Below, in pieces: positions 17,888 through 25,247 of a stretch of DNA of 64,000 nucleotides. The translations under genes were made by a program, and so were the position numbers. Below the pieces are notes generated by a model. The model had not been told where the DNA came from. It searched no databases and worked only from the letters and a program-made list of their open reading frames with translations. Every line of letters starts with the position of its first letter. The first letter of the stretch is position 1. The DNA is taken from assembly GCA_016714025.1 (NCBI GenBank), contig JADJOB010000002.1, forward strand, positions 417,501 through 481,500. Direction: 5' to 3'. The stretch is from Saprospiraceae bacterium. Its GTDB lineage: Bacteria > Bacteroidota > Bacteroidia > Chitinophagales > Saprospiraceae.

Positions 17888-19812
17888 AGTTGAAGTATTT
17901 CAAATTCAATCCTTCTGTTTTGATAACGTCCAGCTTCAGAGTCGTTTGATTCAACAGGATTTGATTCTCCTTTGCCATCAAAAATCAGCCGCCCGGATTC
18001 GATTCCATTTTTAATTAAATAATTGATGACCGATTGGGCCCTGTTCTTAGATAATATCAGGTTATCTTCATCAGAACCTACATCATCCGTATGGCCAGTA
18101 ATTTTCAACTTCAAGTTTTTCTGGTTTCGTAAAAAATGAATGAGCTCATCCAATTCAAAAAAACTTTCTTGCTTCAATTTATCGGAACCTGATTCAAAAA
18201 AGATGTTTTTCAGAACGATTGGCTTGGAGTTTGGTTGATCTACTTTTCTAAGCTTTTTATAGATTACTAATGGATTATAAATTAAACGAACTTCACTGCA
18301 TCGAAATTGATCCGGTTCAAACACGTATTCAGGATTTGAAACGTGCAAGGCATAATCTGCTCCGGTAGGTACAGAAATTAATACATGACCTGTTGTTTCA
18401 AGTTCCTTGCTAAAATAAATTTTTTTGTTTTTTAAATCAAATACATTTATTGATGTAGCAATGGGTTTATTGGTGTTGAAATCACTTATAAACAACTCAA
18501 CATAACTAGAGGGTGTTATATGTAAATGTTCAGGCAATTCCAATTCAAATAAATCTATATTAAAGCGAAGTTTGTGATCAACTTGATTAAAATGATTTTG
18601 GTCACTTGCAAAGCAAGCATGTTTACCATCAGGATAAACAATAAAAGACGATTCGTCACCTTTTGAATTGATAGGATATCCCAGATTAACTGGCCGTTGC
18701 CACTGACCCTGTTCTGAAAGTTTTGAATAAAATAAATCTTTACCTCCCATACCGGGATAAAAATCACTTGAAAAATACAAAATTCCACCATTGGGATGCA
18801 CAAAGGGACAGTCTTCATTGCCGGTAGAATTGATTGCTTGACCTAAATTTTTTGCTACTGACCAGGACCGGTCTTCTTTGCGTTTACTGTACCAAATATC
18901 AAATCCACCCAAGGTGCCTTTTCTGTTGCTGGTAAAAAAAATACTGGATCCGTTCGAACTAAAGCAAGCCTGTGATTCGTAAGCCGCTGTATTAATTTTT
19001 TCACCCATATTAATTGGTTCAGTCCAATGATCGGATTTAAAATAACTGATGTATAAATCGCAGCCTCCATAGGAGTTGATACGATCACATGAAGTGAAAA
19101 CTAAACTTAATCCATCCGGAGAAATTGCAGGTGAGCCTTCATTATTTGGTGAATTCAGTTCATCAATCGGTTCCGCTGGAGTCCATTCATTATTTTCAAA
19201 ATAACTGATATATAAATCTTCATCATTAAATTTTGTTCTTCGTGTAAAGACCATAATTTTAGCATCTGCAGTCAGACTTGGAAGATATTCTGAGAATTCT
19301 GTATTAAGTTTACTGATTGGTTTTGGAACGAGTTTCAATGGATTTTTGAAAGCAGAATCAGCGAAATGCAATTTAGGTAACAGCATACGCGCTTTTGACA
19401 ATAACTCTTTATGGACTGTATCCAATTCTATAAAACGAAGTAAATTTTGTTCAGCTTCTTTAAATAAATCCAATTGGTATTGACACAATGCCTGGGTATA
19501 ATAAACTTTAGGATTAAACAATGAATCCAAAGCAAGCACCTGATTAAAATGCACGGCAGCGCAGGAATAATTTTTTATATCATAACAAACAGAAGCTAAT
19601 TGTAACTGTGCATCAATAAATTTTGGATTTTGACCAATTAATTTTTCAAATAACTTAATTGCTTCTTCAAACTGATTGCTTTGATAATGCTGAACAGCTT
19701 TTTGATATAGTTTTAGCTCCGATTTACTTGCATTCTTTGAAGTGACCACATCCTGCCCGTGCAGATTGCATAATAAAATAAAGTGGATTAAAAAAATAAA
19801 TGAAAGTTTCAT
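17884..19812 (-). CDS. OmpA-family envelope protein with TPR and PD40 propeller (PorE-like layout)
   Basis: A 642-residue exported protein. The signal peptide is MKLSFIFLIHFILLCNLHG. TPR units follow at about 27-140. WD40-like PD40 repeats come at about 165-420 (SPAISPDGLSLVFTS, VHPNGGILYFSSDF, VYPDGKHACFASD). Then there is a beta-sandwich linker and a C-terminal OmpA peptidoglycan-binding domain (LKITGHTDDVGSDEDN ... RYQNRRIEFE). This order is that of PorE, the T9SS component that ties the machinery to peptidoglycan. However, many Bacteroidota paralogues share it and a clean lipobox is missing here. It is first in an overlapping operon with rlmD. Confidence 0.85.
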   Translation of the reverse strand: MKLSFIFLIHFILLCNLHGQDVVTSKNASKSELKLYQKAVQHYQSNQFEEAIKLFEKLIGQNPKFIDAQLQLASVCYDIKNYSCAAVHFNQVLALDSLFNPKVYYTQALCQYQLDLFKEAEQNLLRFIELDTVHKELLSKARMLLPKLHFADSAFKNPLKLVPKPISKLNTEFSEYLPSLTADAKIMVFTRRTKFNDEDLYISYFENNEWTPAEPIDELNSPNNEGSPAISPDGLSLVFTSCDRINSYGGCDLYISYFKSDHWTEPINMGEKINTAAYESQACFSSNGSSIFFTSNRKGTLGGFDIWYSKRKEDRSWSVAKNLGQAINSTGNEDCPFVHPNGGILYFSSDFYPGMGGKDLFYSKLSEQGQWQRPVNLGYPINSKGDESSFIVYPDGKHACFASDQNHFNQVDHKLRFNIDLFELELPEHLHITPSSYVELFISDFNTNKPIATSINVFDLKNKKIYFSKELETTGHVLISVPTGADYALHVSNPEYVFEPDQFRCSEVRLIYNPLVIYKKLRKVDQPNSKPIVLKNIFFESGSDKLKQESFFELDELIHFLRNQKNLKLKITGHTDDVGSDEDNLILSKNRAQSVINYLIKNGIESGRLIFDGKGESNPVESNDSEAGRYQNRRIEFEILQL

Positions 19813-19856
19813 CTCAGAATGGTGAAACGAATAAACCTAAAAATTTGTTATAAAAA

Positions 19857-20891
19857 TTAAGCTTGCTCCGCTAATAAAAGTGAGGCTGATTGGGAACCCA
19901 GTTCAGCTGCTTTTTGAAGATCGAGAATGTAATCGGCTTTTCCTGCTGCTTTACGAGCCATACCCCGATGCATAAACACTTCAGCTTGATTGGTTTCCTG
20001 GTTTAATTCTGCTTTTTCAAGTGATTTATCAAACGCATCCAATGCAGCATCTACCTGACCTAATGCGAATAGCGATTTCCCATAATTAAACCAGGTCTTA
20101 GACAAGTATTTAAGATTTGGATCATTTTCAGGAAAATTCCTGGTAATAAATAATTTGTATTCAAATGCGGCTTTATCAAATTGATTCAATTCGAGATGGC
20201 AATTTCCCTTCACGCGTCGCGATGCCCAATACAGTGGTTGCAATGCGATTGATTGTTTGGTTGCTTCTTCCAGTGCAGAAATGGCACCTTCCAAATCATT
20301 TTTAATCATCAGACTCCTTGCAAGACCGTAATGCGAGGAAGCATTCATAAAATCATACTTGATGCTCTTTTTGAAATCATAGATTGCATCATCATAATTT
20401 TTAAGATGAAAATTGATGTAGGCCCTTTTTTCATAAGCTTGTGAATGCCGGTCGTGCTTTTCAATAGCTTCTGTTAATAATTGAATGGCTTCTTGCTCTT
20501 TACCGATTTGTTCAGCCATTTTCTTTCCTTCTTGATAAAGCATCACAGAGGTTTTATCCCCCAATGGTTCAAAATGACAGTAATGTAAAATTTTACCGTT
20601 ATCTGTCATCCAGGCATTGATGCTGCCGGAAAGTGAAAATTGAGCACAATATTCAATTAGACTGATCGTATTTTTCCAAACTTTTTCTGATGAATTTCCG
20701 ATAAACCGACCAATATTTAAAGATTTGTCTTCCGGAAAAAAGATTGTTTCAGGGGTTTTAAAGAGAATTTCTTTCTTATAAAGAGTCTCTGAGCGTTGAA
20801 TAAAAAGTTGATAAACCTTTTGAAATGAACGTTCAGTACCAAATTCAAACTTTCCCTGTATGATCACTTTGTAAAACGTGCCATGCATCAT
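19857..20891 (-). CDS. TPR-repeat protein
   Basis: A 344-residue cytoplasmic protein with no signal peptide. Residues 1-110 form an unrecognised domain (YKVIIQGKFEFGTERSF, FPEDKSLNIGRFIG). From about residue 115 there are five to six tetratricopeptide repeats, for example HSQAYEKRAYINFHLKNYDD, YDFMNASSHYGLARSL and WFNYGKSLFALGQVDAALDA, ending in HRGMARKAAGKADYILDL. TPRs form protein-binding superhelices. It lies 44 nt upstream of the OmpA/PD40 gene on the same strand and may lead that operon. Partner unknown. Confidence 0.8.
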   Translation of the reverse strand: MMHGTFYKVIIQGKFEFGTERSFQKVYQLFIQRSETLYKKEILFKTPETIFFPEDKSLNIGRFIGNSSEKVWKNTISLIEYCAQFSLSGSINAWMTDNGKILHYCHFEPLGDKTSVMLYQEGKKMAEQIGKEQEAIQLLTEAIEKHDRHSQAYEKRAYINFHLKNYDDAIYDFKKSIKYDFMNASSHYGLARSLMIKNDLEGAISALEEATKQSIALQPLYWASRRVKGNCHLELNQFDKAAFEYKLFITRNFPENDPNLKYLSKTWFNYGKSLFALGQVDAALDAFDKSLEKAELNQETNQAEVFMHRGMARKAAGKADYILDLQKAAELGSQSASLLLAEQA

Positions 20892-21205
20892 AAATATCCT
20901 GTTTTTCAGCCCATCCGTAATTATTTATATTGATTTTACTCAATTCAAATGAGAAAAGCAAATAAAATTCCGGTATTTGAAATATTGAAATATGTAGCTG
21001 CCTGTATTAAAAGCAGCTAACAAAGATCGTAAGAAATTAATGATAAACCAATTAAAACAGGCCCTAATTGATTAATAATCAAAGAATTAATTTTTTTATA
21101 TGTATATAATTATGATTTCTTGGTGTTTATATATAGTCTTTTGACTTAATCAATGGTAAAATACGTCCTATCAATGAGCCAATTCTTTCATTTACAGTCT
21201 GTTAA
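20892..21205. other. Intergenic region, no feature recognised
   Basis: About 310 bp of AT-rich DNA between the TPR gene and the stop of the radical SAM gene, both on the minus strand. I see no convincing ORF, RNA fold or repeat. The short open frames here lack family character. Confidence 0.6.
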
Positions 21206-22222
21206 TCAAATCCAAACGCGTGTACCTTCTGTGCAATTCTTACAAATGGCAACGGCTTTTCTGGAGGACCAAATTTGCTTTCTGAAATTCATATATTCGT
21301 TTCCATTCCAAATTGCTTTAAAATTGTCATCTTTCAAACTTCCCAATGGGTGACTGGCATCTTTATCAAAACAACAGGGGACGACCTGCCCATCCCAGGT
21401 AATTACAGGTGCATGCCAAAGTTTCCAACACCTGTTTTTTAATTCATTTTTAATTTGAAACTGGCCTGTTTCATTTTTTTGGTAACGGGAATAAACTTGT
21501 GATTCTGGAATAAAATCTGAACCATTTTCAAAATCATAAATTTGGGCCGTCTTTAATTTAAGCTCATCAACTCCCAACGAATCTGCAAGTTTTTTTAAAT
21601 CTGAAATCTGATGTTCATTTGATTTCATAACGATAAACTGGATGATAACATACGGCGTTGCGGACTTCAATTGCCGTTTCATGGCAACGAGATTTTGAAT
21701 TCCCGCTATTACTTTATCTAATTTGCCTTCTTTTCTATAAATTTCATAAATTTCCTGGGTGGTGCCATCCAAAGAAATGATCAATCGGTCTAAACCGGAT
21801 TGAATGATTCGCTCTGCGCGTTGTTTATCCAGAAAATGCCCATTGGTTGAACTCATGGTGTACAAACCGAATTTATGTGCAATGGAAATTCCTTCTTCAA
21901 CATCCGGGTGTATAAAGGGCTCACCCTGAAAATAGAAAGTGACAGCCCAAACTTTATTCTTTATGGGTTCAAGCCATTTTTGAAATTCCTGAATTTTAAG
22001 ATTTCCGGATGGTCGATTGAAACTTCGCAATCCAGATGGACACTGTGGGCAACGCAAATTACAAGCCGTAGTTGGTTCAACAGCGATTGCAATTGGCAGT
22101 CCCCAATGAATGGGCCTTTTAATAATATTAGAGAGATAATATGAAACGAATACCTTGGCTGCATTCCATAATCTTTGCAGACGGATTGTTTTTATAAATA
22201 TTTTAAACTCTCTAATTTTCAA
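21206..22222 (-). CDS. Radical SAM/SPASM domain protein
   Basis: An iron-sulphur enzyme of about 338 residues. The radical SAM cluster motif is CNLRCPQC within EPTTACNLRCPQCPSGLRS, followed by FQGEPFIHPD and SLDGTTQEIYEIYR. The C-terminal SPASM domain holds the auxiliary-cluster cysteines (NRCWKLWHAP, VVPCCFDKD, AICKNCTEG). Substrate is unknown; such proteins modify peptides or sugars. There is no ATG before the conserved core. The frame is open to TTG 22282, but TTG 22222 starts a natural N-terminus (KIREFKIFIKTIRLQRLWNA), so I use it. No obvious peptide substrate gene is adjacent. Confidence 0.87.
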   Translation of the reverse strand: MKIREFKIFIKTIRLQRLWNAAKVFVSYYLSNIIKRPIHWGLPIAIAVEPTTACNLRCPQCPSGLRSFNRPSGNLKIQEFQKWLEPIKNKVWAVTFYFQGEPFIHPDVEEGISIAHKFGLYTMSSTNGHFLDKQRAERIIQSGLDRLIISLDGTTQEIYEIYRKEGKLDKVIAGIQNLVAMKRQLKSATPYVIIQFIVMKSNEHQISDLKKLADSLGVDELKLKTAQIYDFENGSDFIPESQVYSRYQKNETGQFQIKNELKNRCWKLWHAPVITWDGQVVPCCFDKDASHPLGSLKDDNFKAIWNGNEYMNFRKQIWSSRKAVAICKNCTEGTRVWI

Positions 22223-22524
22223 ATTGTGAAATATTATGCAAAGTTGCTTGTTTATTGATGGATTCTTATCAAATAGAAGCAATATTTAATTAATATGCTA
22301 CGAAATAAAAATTTTGGATTTTAGATTCATTCGTAATCCGAGCCAATTTCACTTATGGTGGGGCAGTTTTAAGAATTTATTAATACAAGTAAATTCAATT
22401 TTTTATACCCAAGTTAGTTTTCCCGGCTAATTCAATTTGGCAACTTAAGCAGAAGCGCTTAATTTTGATCGAAATTTCCAATTCAATTTTAAGAAATACA
22501 AACCAACCCGGGAAGTAAGTCCAT

Positions 22525-23109
22525 ATGAAGTTTTTAATTGCAGGTTTAGGAAACATGGATTCAGACTATTTTGGAACCAGACATAATGTTGGATTTGAAG
22601 TTTTGGATTTTATTGCCTCTGGTTTAGGTGTTACATTCAAAGTTTCAAGTTTTGCGCATGTTGCTGAAGCTTCTTATAAAGGAAAAAAATTAATTTTAAT
22701 TAAACCAAGTACTTACATGAACTTAAGTGGTAAAGCCTTAAAGTACTGGATGGAAAAAGAAAAAATAGAGCTCCAAAATTGCTTTGTTATATTGGATGAT
22801 TTGAATTTAGATTTTGGAAGCATTCGGATCAGACCAGAAGGATCAGATGGTGGTCATAACGGATTAAAAGATATCCAGGAAAAACTAGCAACTAATAAAT
22901 ATCCACGACTTCGAATTGGAATAGGAAATCAATTCTCAAAAGGAAAACAGGTTGATTATGTTTTGGGAAAATGGAATGAAAAGGAATTAAAATTTCTTCC
23001 TGAAATAATTAAATTGTCTGGAGATGCTGCATTAAGTTTTTGCTTTGCAGGTCTAAGCAATACAATGAATCTTTTTAATTCAAAAAAGATTGTGACTGAA
23101 AGCATCTAA
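22525..23109 (+). CDS. pth: Peptidyl-tRNA hydrolase
   Basis: Releases tRNA from peptidyl-tRNAs that drop off the ribosome. The 194-residue protein has the family blocks in order: GLGNMDSDYFGTRHNVGF with catalytic His20, KPSTYMNLSGKAL, VILDDLNLDFG and the GSDGGHNGLKDI loop. The length is normal. The last residues (FNSKKIVTESI) are a short extension. It stands alone on the plus strand between minus-strand genes. The ATG at 22525 begins MKFLIAGLGN, as in other Pth proteins. Confidence 0.96.
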   Translation: MKFLIAGLGNMDSDYFGTRHNVGFEVLDFIASGLGVTFKVSSFAHVAEASYKGKKLILIKPSTYMNLSGKALKYWMEKEKIELQNCFVILDDLNLDFGSIRIRPEGSDGGHNGLKDIQEKLATNKYPRLRIGIGNQFSKGKQVDYVLGKWNEKELKFLPEIIKLSGDAALSFCFAGLSNTMNLFNSKKIVTESI

Positions 23110-23481
23110 TATTCCAATCTTAAACTAATAATTTATTTTTAATATGCCGATCCAAATGGAATAATAATTTTATTTAATACGGTTCATTTAGAATTTAATA
23201 TTTATGAAAAGAAACTTTATTAAACTAATATAGGTCTTATCTTTTTTCAATTTTACTGATACGAACAAGTTTTAATTTAATTAAGTTTCGAAAGTAAAGA
23301 ACGAATTGTTATCATCGAATATGACGAATATAATCAAAACACCATTCCAGTAATAGCGATTTACTAAAATGGAGCAATTAAACAACACATGCAATTTATA
23401 ATAAATTGTATAAAAAAATCAACAACCACATTTGAAGACATTCCCAATGATGCCGGGTTTTAAAAAAGTCTTAATAAAAAA
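23110..23481. other. Intergenic region with a possible decayed ORF
   Basis: AT-rich DNA after pth. In one plus-strand frame (about 23283-23462) there is a coding-like stretch, ERIVIIEYDEYNQN followed by IPVIAIY, then an in-frame TAA, then QFIINCIKKSTTTFEDIPN and a stop. Upstream a short MKRNFIKLI reading ends at once in TAG. This could be the remnant of a small gene, but the evidence is only codon feel, so I list it as a region rather than a pseudogene. Confidence 0.35.
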
Positions 23482-23512
23482 CAGCCATCCCCGGCGTTCG
23501 GGGATGGTCTGT
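23482..23512 (-). terminator. Intrinsic terminator of the 23522-24109 lipoprotein gene
   Basis: On the minus strand CCATCCCCG pairs with CGGGGATGG (9 bp, loop AACGC) and is followed after a short CTG by TTTTTT. It starts about 10 nt after the stop codon at 23522, the textbook position. Confidence 0.8.
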
Positions 23513-23521
23513 TACAAGGGC

Positions 23522-24109
23522 TTACTTATTACAACAAGAATAATATCCCGAAGCACAGTTCACTGAACATTTAGAACCAATTTGATTCCCGCCAACAACC
23601 TGATATCTTGAATCGACCGAACAATTGGAAGATCCAATCCCTCCATTCGCACATTCTGCCGGAATTCCCTGTTGCACACAGATGCAACTTATCCATGAAA
23701 CATCCGGATCTGCTTTTGGCAAGCCATTAGAATAAAATGCAAACTGATTAGCGGCATCCGACACAGTTACAAGGCTATGACCAACGAAATCAGCTCCTGC
23801 ATTCACGCTAAACGTTTTAGATGTCCCGTTTGCCAAGTTCACAACCAGCCGATCCCCAAAATCACTCACACTTCTTACAGAAATCGATTGCATTCCACGA
23901 TCAACAAAAGTTCCCCGAAGCATATATACCTTATTATCCGCCTGATAAAAACCCGGAACCAACAATACATAGTCCGACTTTTCAATCAAAGCATAAAGCA
24001 AAGCACTCGCACGTTCCGATGTTTTTAATGTCAATGAATTATTAGATTTGTCACAGGATGCGATTAATAACATCCCCGCAAAACAAAATAGAATTAAAAT
24101 TGCTCTCAT
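23522..24109 (-). CDS. Cysteine-rich lipoprotein, paralogue A
   Basis: A 195-residue predicted lipoprotein, MRAILILFCFAGMLLIASC with lipidated Cys19. A middle domain of about 110 residues (VDRGMQSISVRSVSDFGDRL, NGLPKADPDV) leads to a C-terminal eight-cysteine module: CxC-x8-C-x9-C-x17-C-x3-C-x6-CC-x-K at the very end (SGYYSCCNK). The neighbour at 24260-24853 has the same layout, so the two arose by tandem duplication. I do not recognise the family. An outer-membrane, periplasm-facing or surface location follows from the lipobox. It ends at a strong terminator. Confidence 0.8.
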   Translation of the reverse strand: MRAILILFCFAGMLLIASCDKSNNSLTLKTSERASALLYALIEKSDYVLLVPGFYQADNKVYMLRGTFVDRGMQSISVRSVSDFGDRLVVNLANGTSKTFSVNAGADFVGHSLVTVSDAANQFAFYSNGLPKADPDVSWISCICVQQGIPAECANGGIGSSNCSVDSRYQVVGGNQIGSKCSVNCASGYYSCCNK

Positions 24110-24259
24110 GATGATACCATTTAATAGATGAAAGGATCTCTAAAAACCATTGAATAAAATTTTAAATAGTTTATAACTGAACACTCACTTAATGAATAAC
24201 AGAATTGCTATAAAAAATTCTACAATAAATTGTCAGTTTGTTAGAAGGTCCTATTAAAA

Positions 24260-24853
24260 TTATTTTTTACAACAAGCGTAAGTCCCTTCTCCACATTTTA
24301 CACTGCAACGCTCTGTCACACCTGATCCTGCGACGGTTCCGGAAACCTCGACCGAACAATCAGTTGCGCCCATACCGCCTGAATCGCAGGTTTCCTTTTG
24401 TGGTAAGGTTTTGCAACCGCACTTAACGGCATCAACATCTGGATTTGAAATTGGTAACCCATTCCGATAAAATCGCTCCTGATTTACAGATCCACTCAAT
24501 GTTGCTAAACTATAGCCATGATAATTTGCTGGGATGTCTGCACGTGTAGATAATATTAAATGGGATCCGTCAGATTTTAATACATCCAATCCATCCTGGA
24601 ATTCTGTTACTGCAATTGCCTGTATCGTTTGATTGATTGAATTGTTCTCGTGATTCCGGAATACATAGATAAGATCCTGTGCCATTCCAGATTCTTTTAA
24701 TAAAACCAAATAAGTATTGCCTCCAAGCAATCTGTATGGCACTGCTGCAGCACTTATTGCAGAATTCGTTGAAATGTGTTCTTCGGCTTCATTTTGACAT
24801 GCACTCCATAAAATGCCACTGCATACCGCTAATAAAAATAGGTGTTGTTTCAT
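24260..24853 (-). CDS. Cysteine-rich lipoprotein, paralogue B
   Basis: A 197-residue predicted lipoprotein (MKQHLFLLAVCSGILWSAC, lipidated Cys19), paralogous to the gene at 23522-24109. It shares FYRNGLPISNPDV and the C-terminal eight-cysteine pattern CxC-x8-C-x9-C-x16-C-x3-C-x6-CC-x-K, ending GTYACCKK. The N-terminal halves differ far more than the cysteine modules, so the latter are under the stronger constraint. Transcription is towards paralogue A, with 150 nt between them. Function is unknown; an even cysteine count suggests disulphides, a metal site being the alternative. Confidence 0.8.
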   Translation of the reverse strand: MKQHLFLLAVCSGILWSACQNEAEEHISTNSAISAAAVPYRLLGGNTYLVLLKESGMAQDLIYVFRNHENNSINQTIQAIAVTEFQDGLDVLKSDGSHLILSTRADIPANYHGYSLATLSGSVNQERFYRNGLPISNPDVDAVKCGCKTLPQKETCDSGGMGATDCSVEVSGTVAGSGVTERCSVKCGEGTYACCKK

Positions 24854-25140
24854 AGTTAGTAATTAGGTGTTAGAAATAATCCTTACTCACGCAGTTGGAC
24901 GCCTGCGATTTGAATAGCCATGCATGGGTTGTTCTCAAATAATAGCTCAAAGCAAAAACATCCTGATGAAATTAGCACCAACTCAATGCGCTTATTATTT
25001 ACAAATTTATTGAATGCACTTATTTCATTATTGAAAACGCTTAAAGGTCTTTTTACTGAAATTTACTAGGAGGCTGTTCTTTTCTGAAATTTACCAATTC
25101 AGCCTATTTAAACTAAAGTTCTAATTTTCAGCCCTTAAGA
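24854..25140. other. Divergent intergenic region upstream of the foldase gene
   Basis: The gap between two divergent genes. It contains minor inverted repeats (CGCAG/CTGCG near 24895, CCATGCATGG near 24918, AGGCTG/CAGCCT at about 25070-25105) that are too short to interpret, and no ORF. The promoter and leader hairpin near its right end are listed separately. Confidence 0.5.
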
Positions 25141-25171
25141 TTGAAAATAAAACGGAATCCTATTACCTTTG
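25141..25171 (+). promoter_or_regulatory. Bacteroidota-type promoter of the PpiD-like gene
   Basis: A TTG at 25141-25143 and TACCTTTG at 25164-25171 are separated by 20 nt, matching the TTG-N17-23-TAnnTTTG promoter of the phylum. The predicted transcription start near 25177 leaves a leader of about 70 nt containing a terminator-like hairpin. Confidence 0.65.
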
Positions 25172-25185
25172 CAATCCTTTTGAAT

Positions 25186-25207
25186 AGCCCTTGTTGGGCT
25201 GTTTTTT
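25186..25207 (+). terminator. Terminator-like hairpin in the leader of the PpiD-like gene
   Basis: AGCCC pairs with GGGCT around a TTGTT loop, followed by G and TTTTTT. It lies about 10 nt after the predicted start of transcription and 40 nt before the ATG at 25248, with no plus-strand gene upstream to terminate. A leader attenuator is therefore possible. The stem is only 5 bp. Confidence 0.5.
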
Positions 25208-25247
25208 ATTTATAACTATTTGATATTAAATAAGTTAACTATAGATT

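Noticed and set aside
17884..19812. Firm naming as PorE of the type IX secretion system.
   Set aside because: The domain order fits, but a clear lipobox is missing, no other T9SS machinery gene is near, and many paralogues share this layout.
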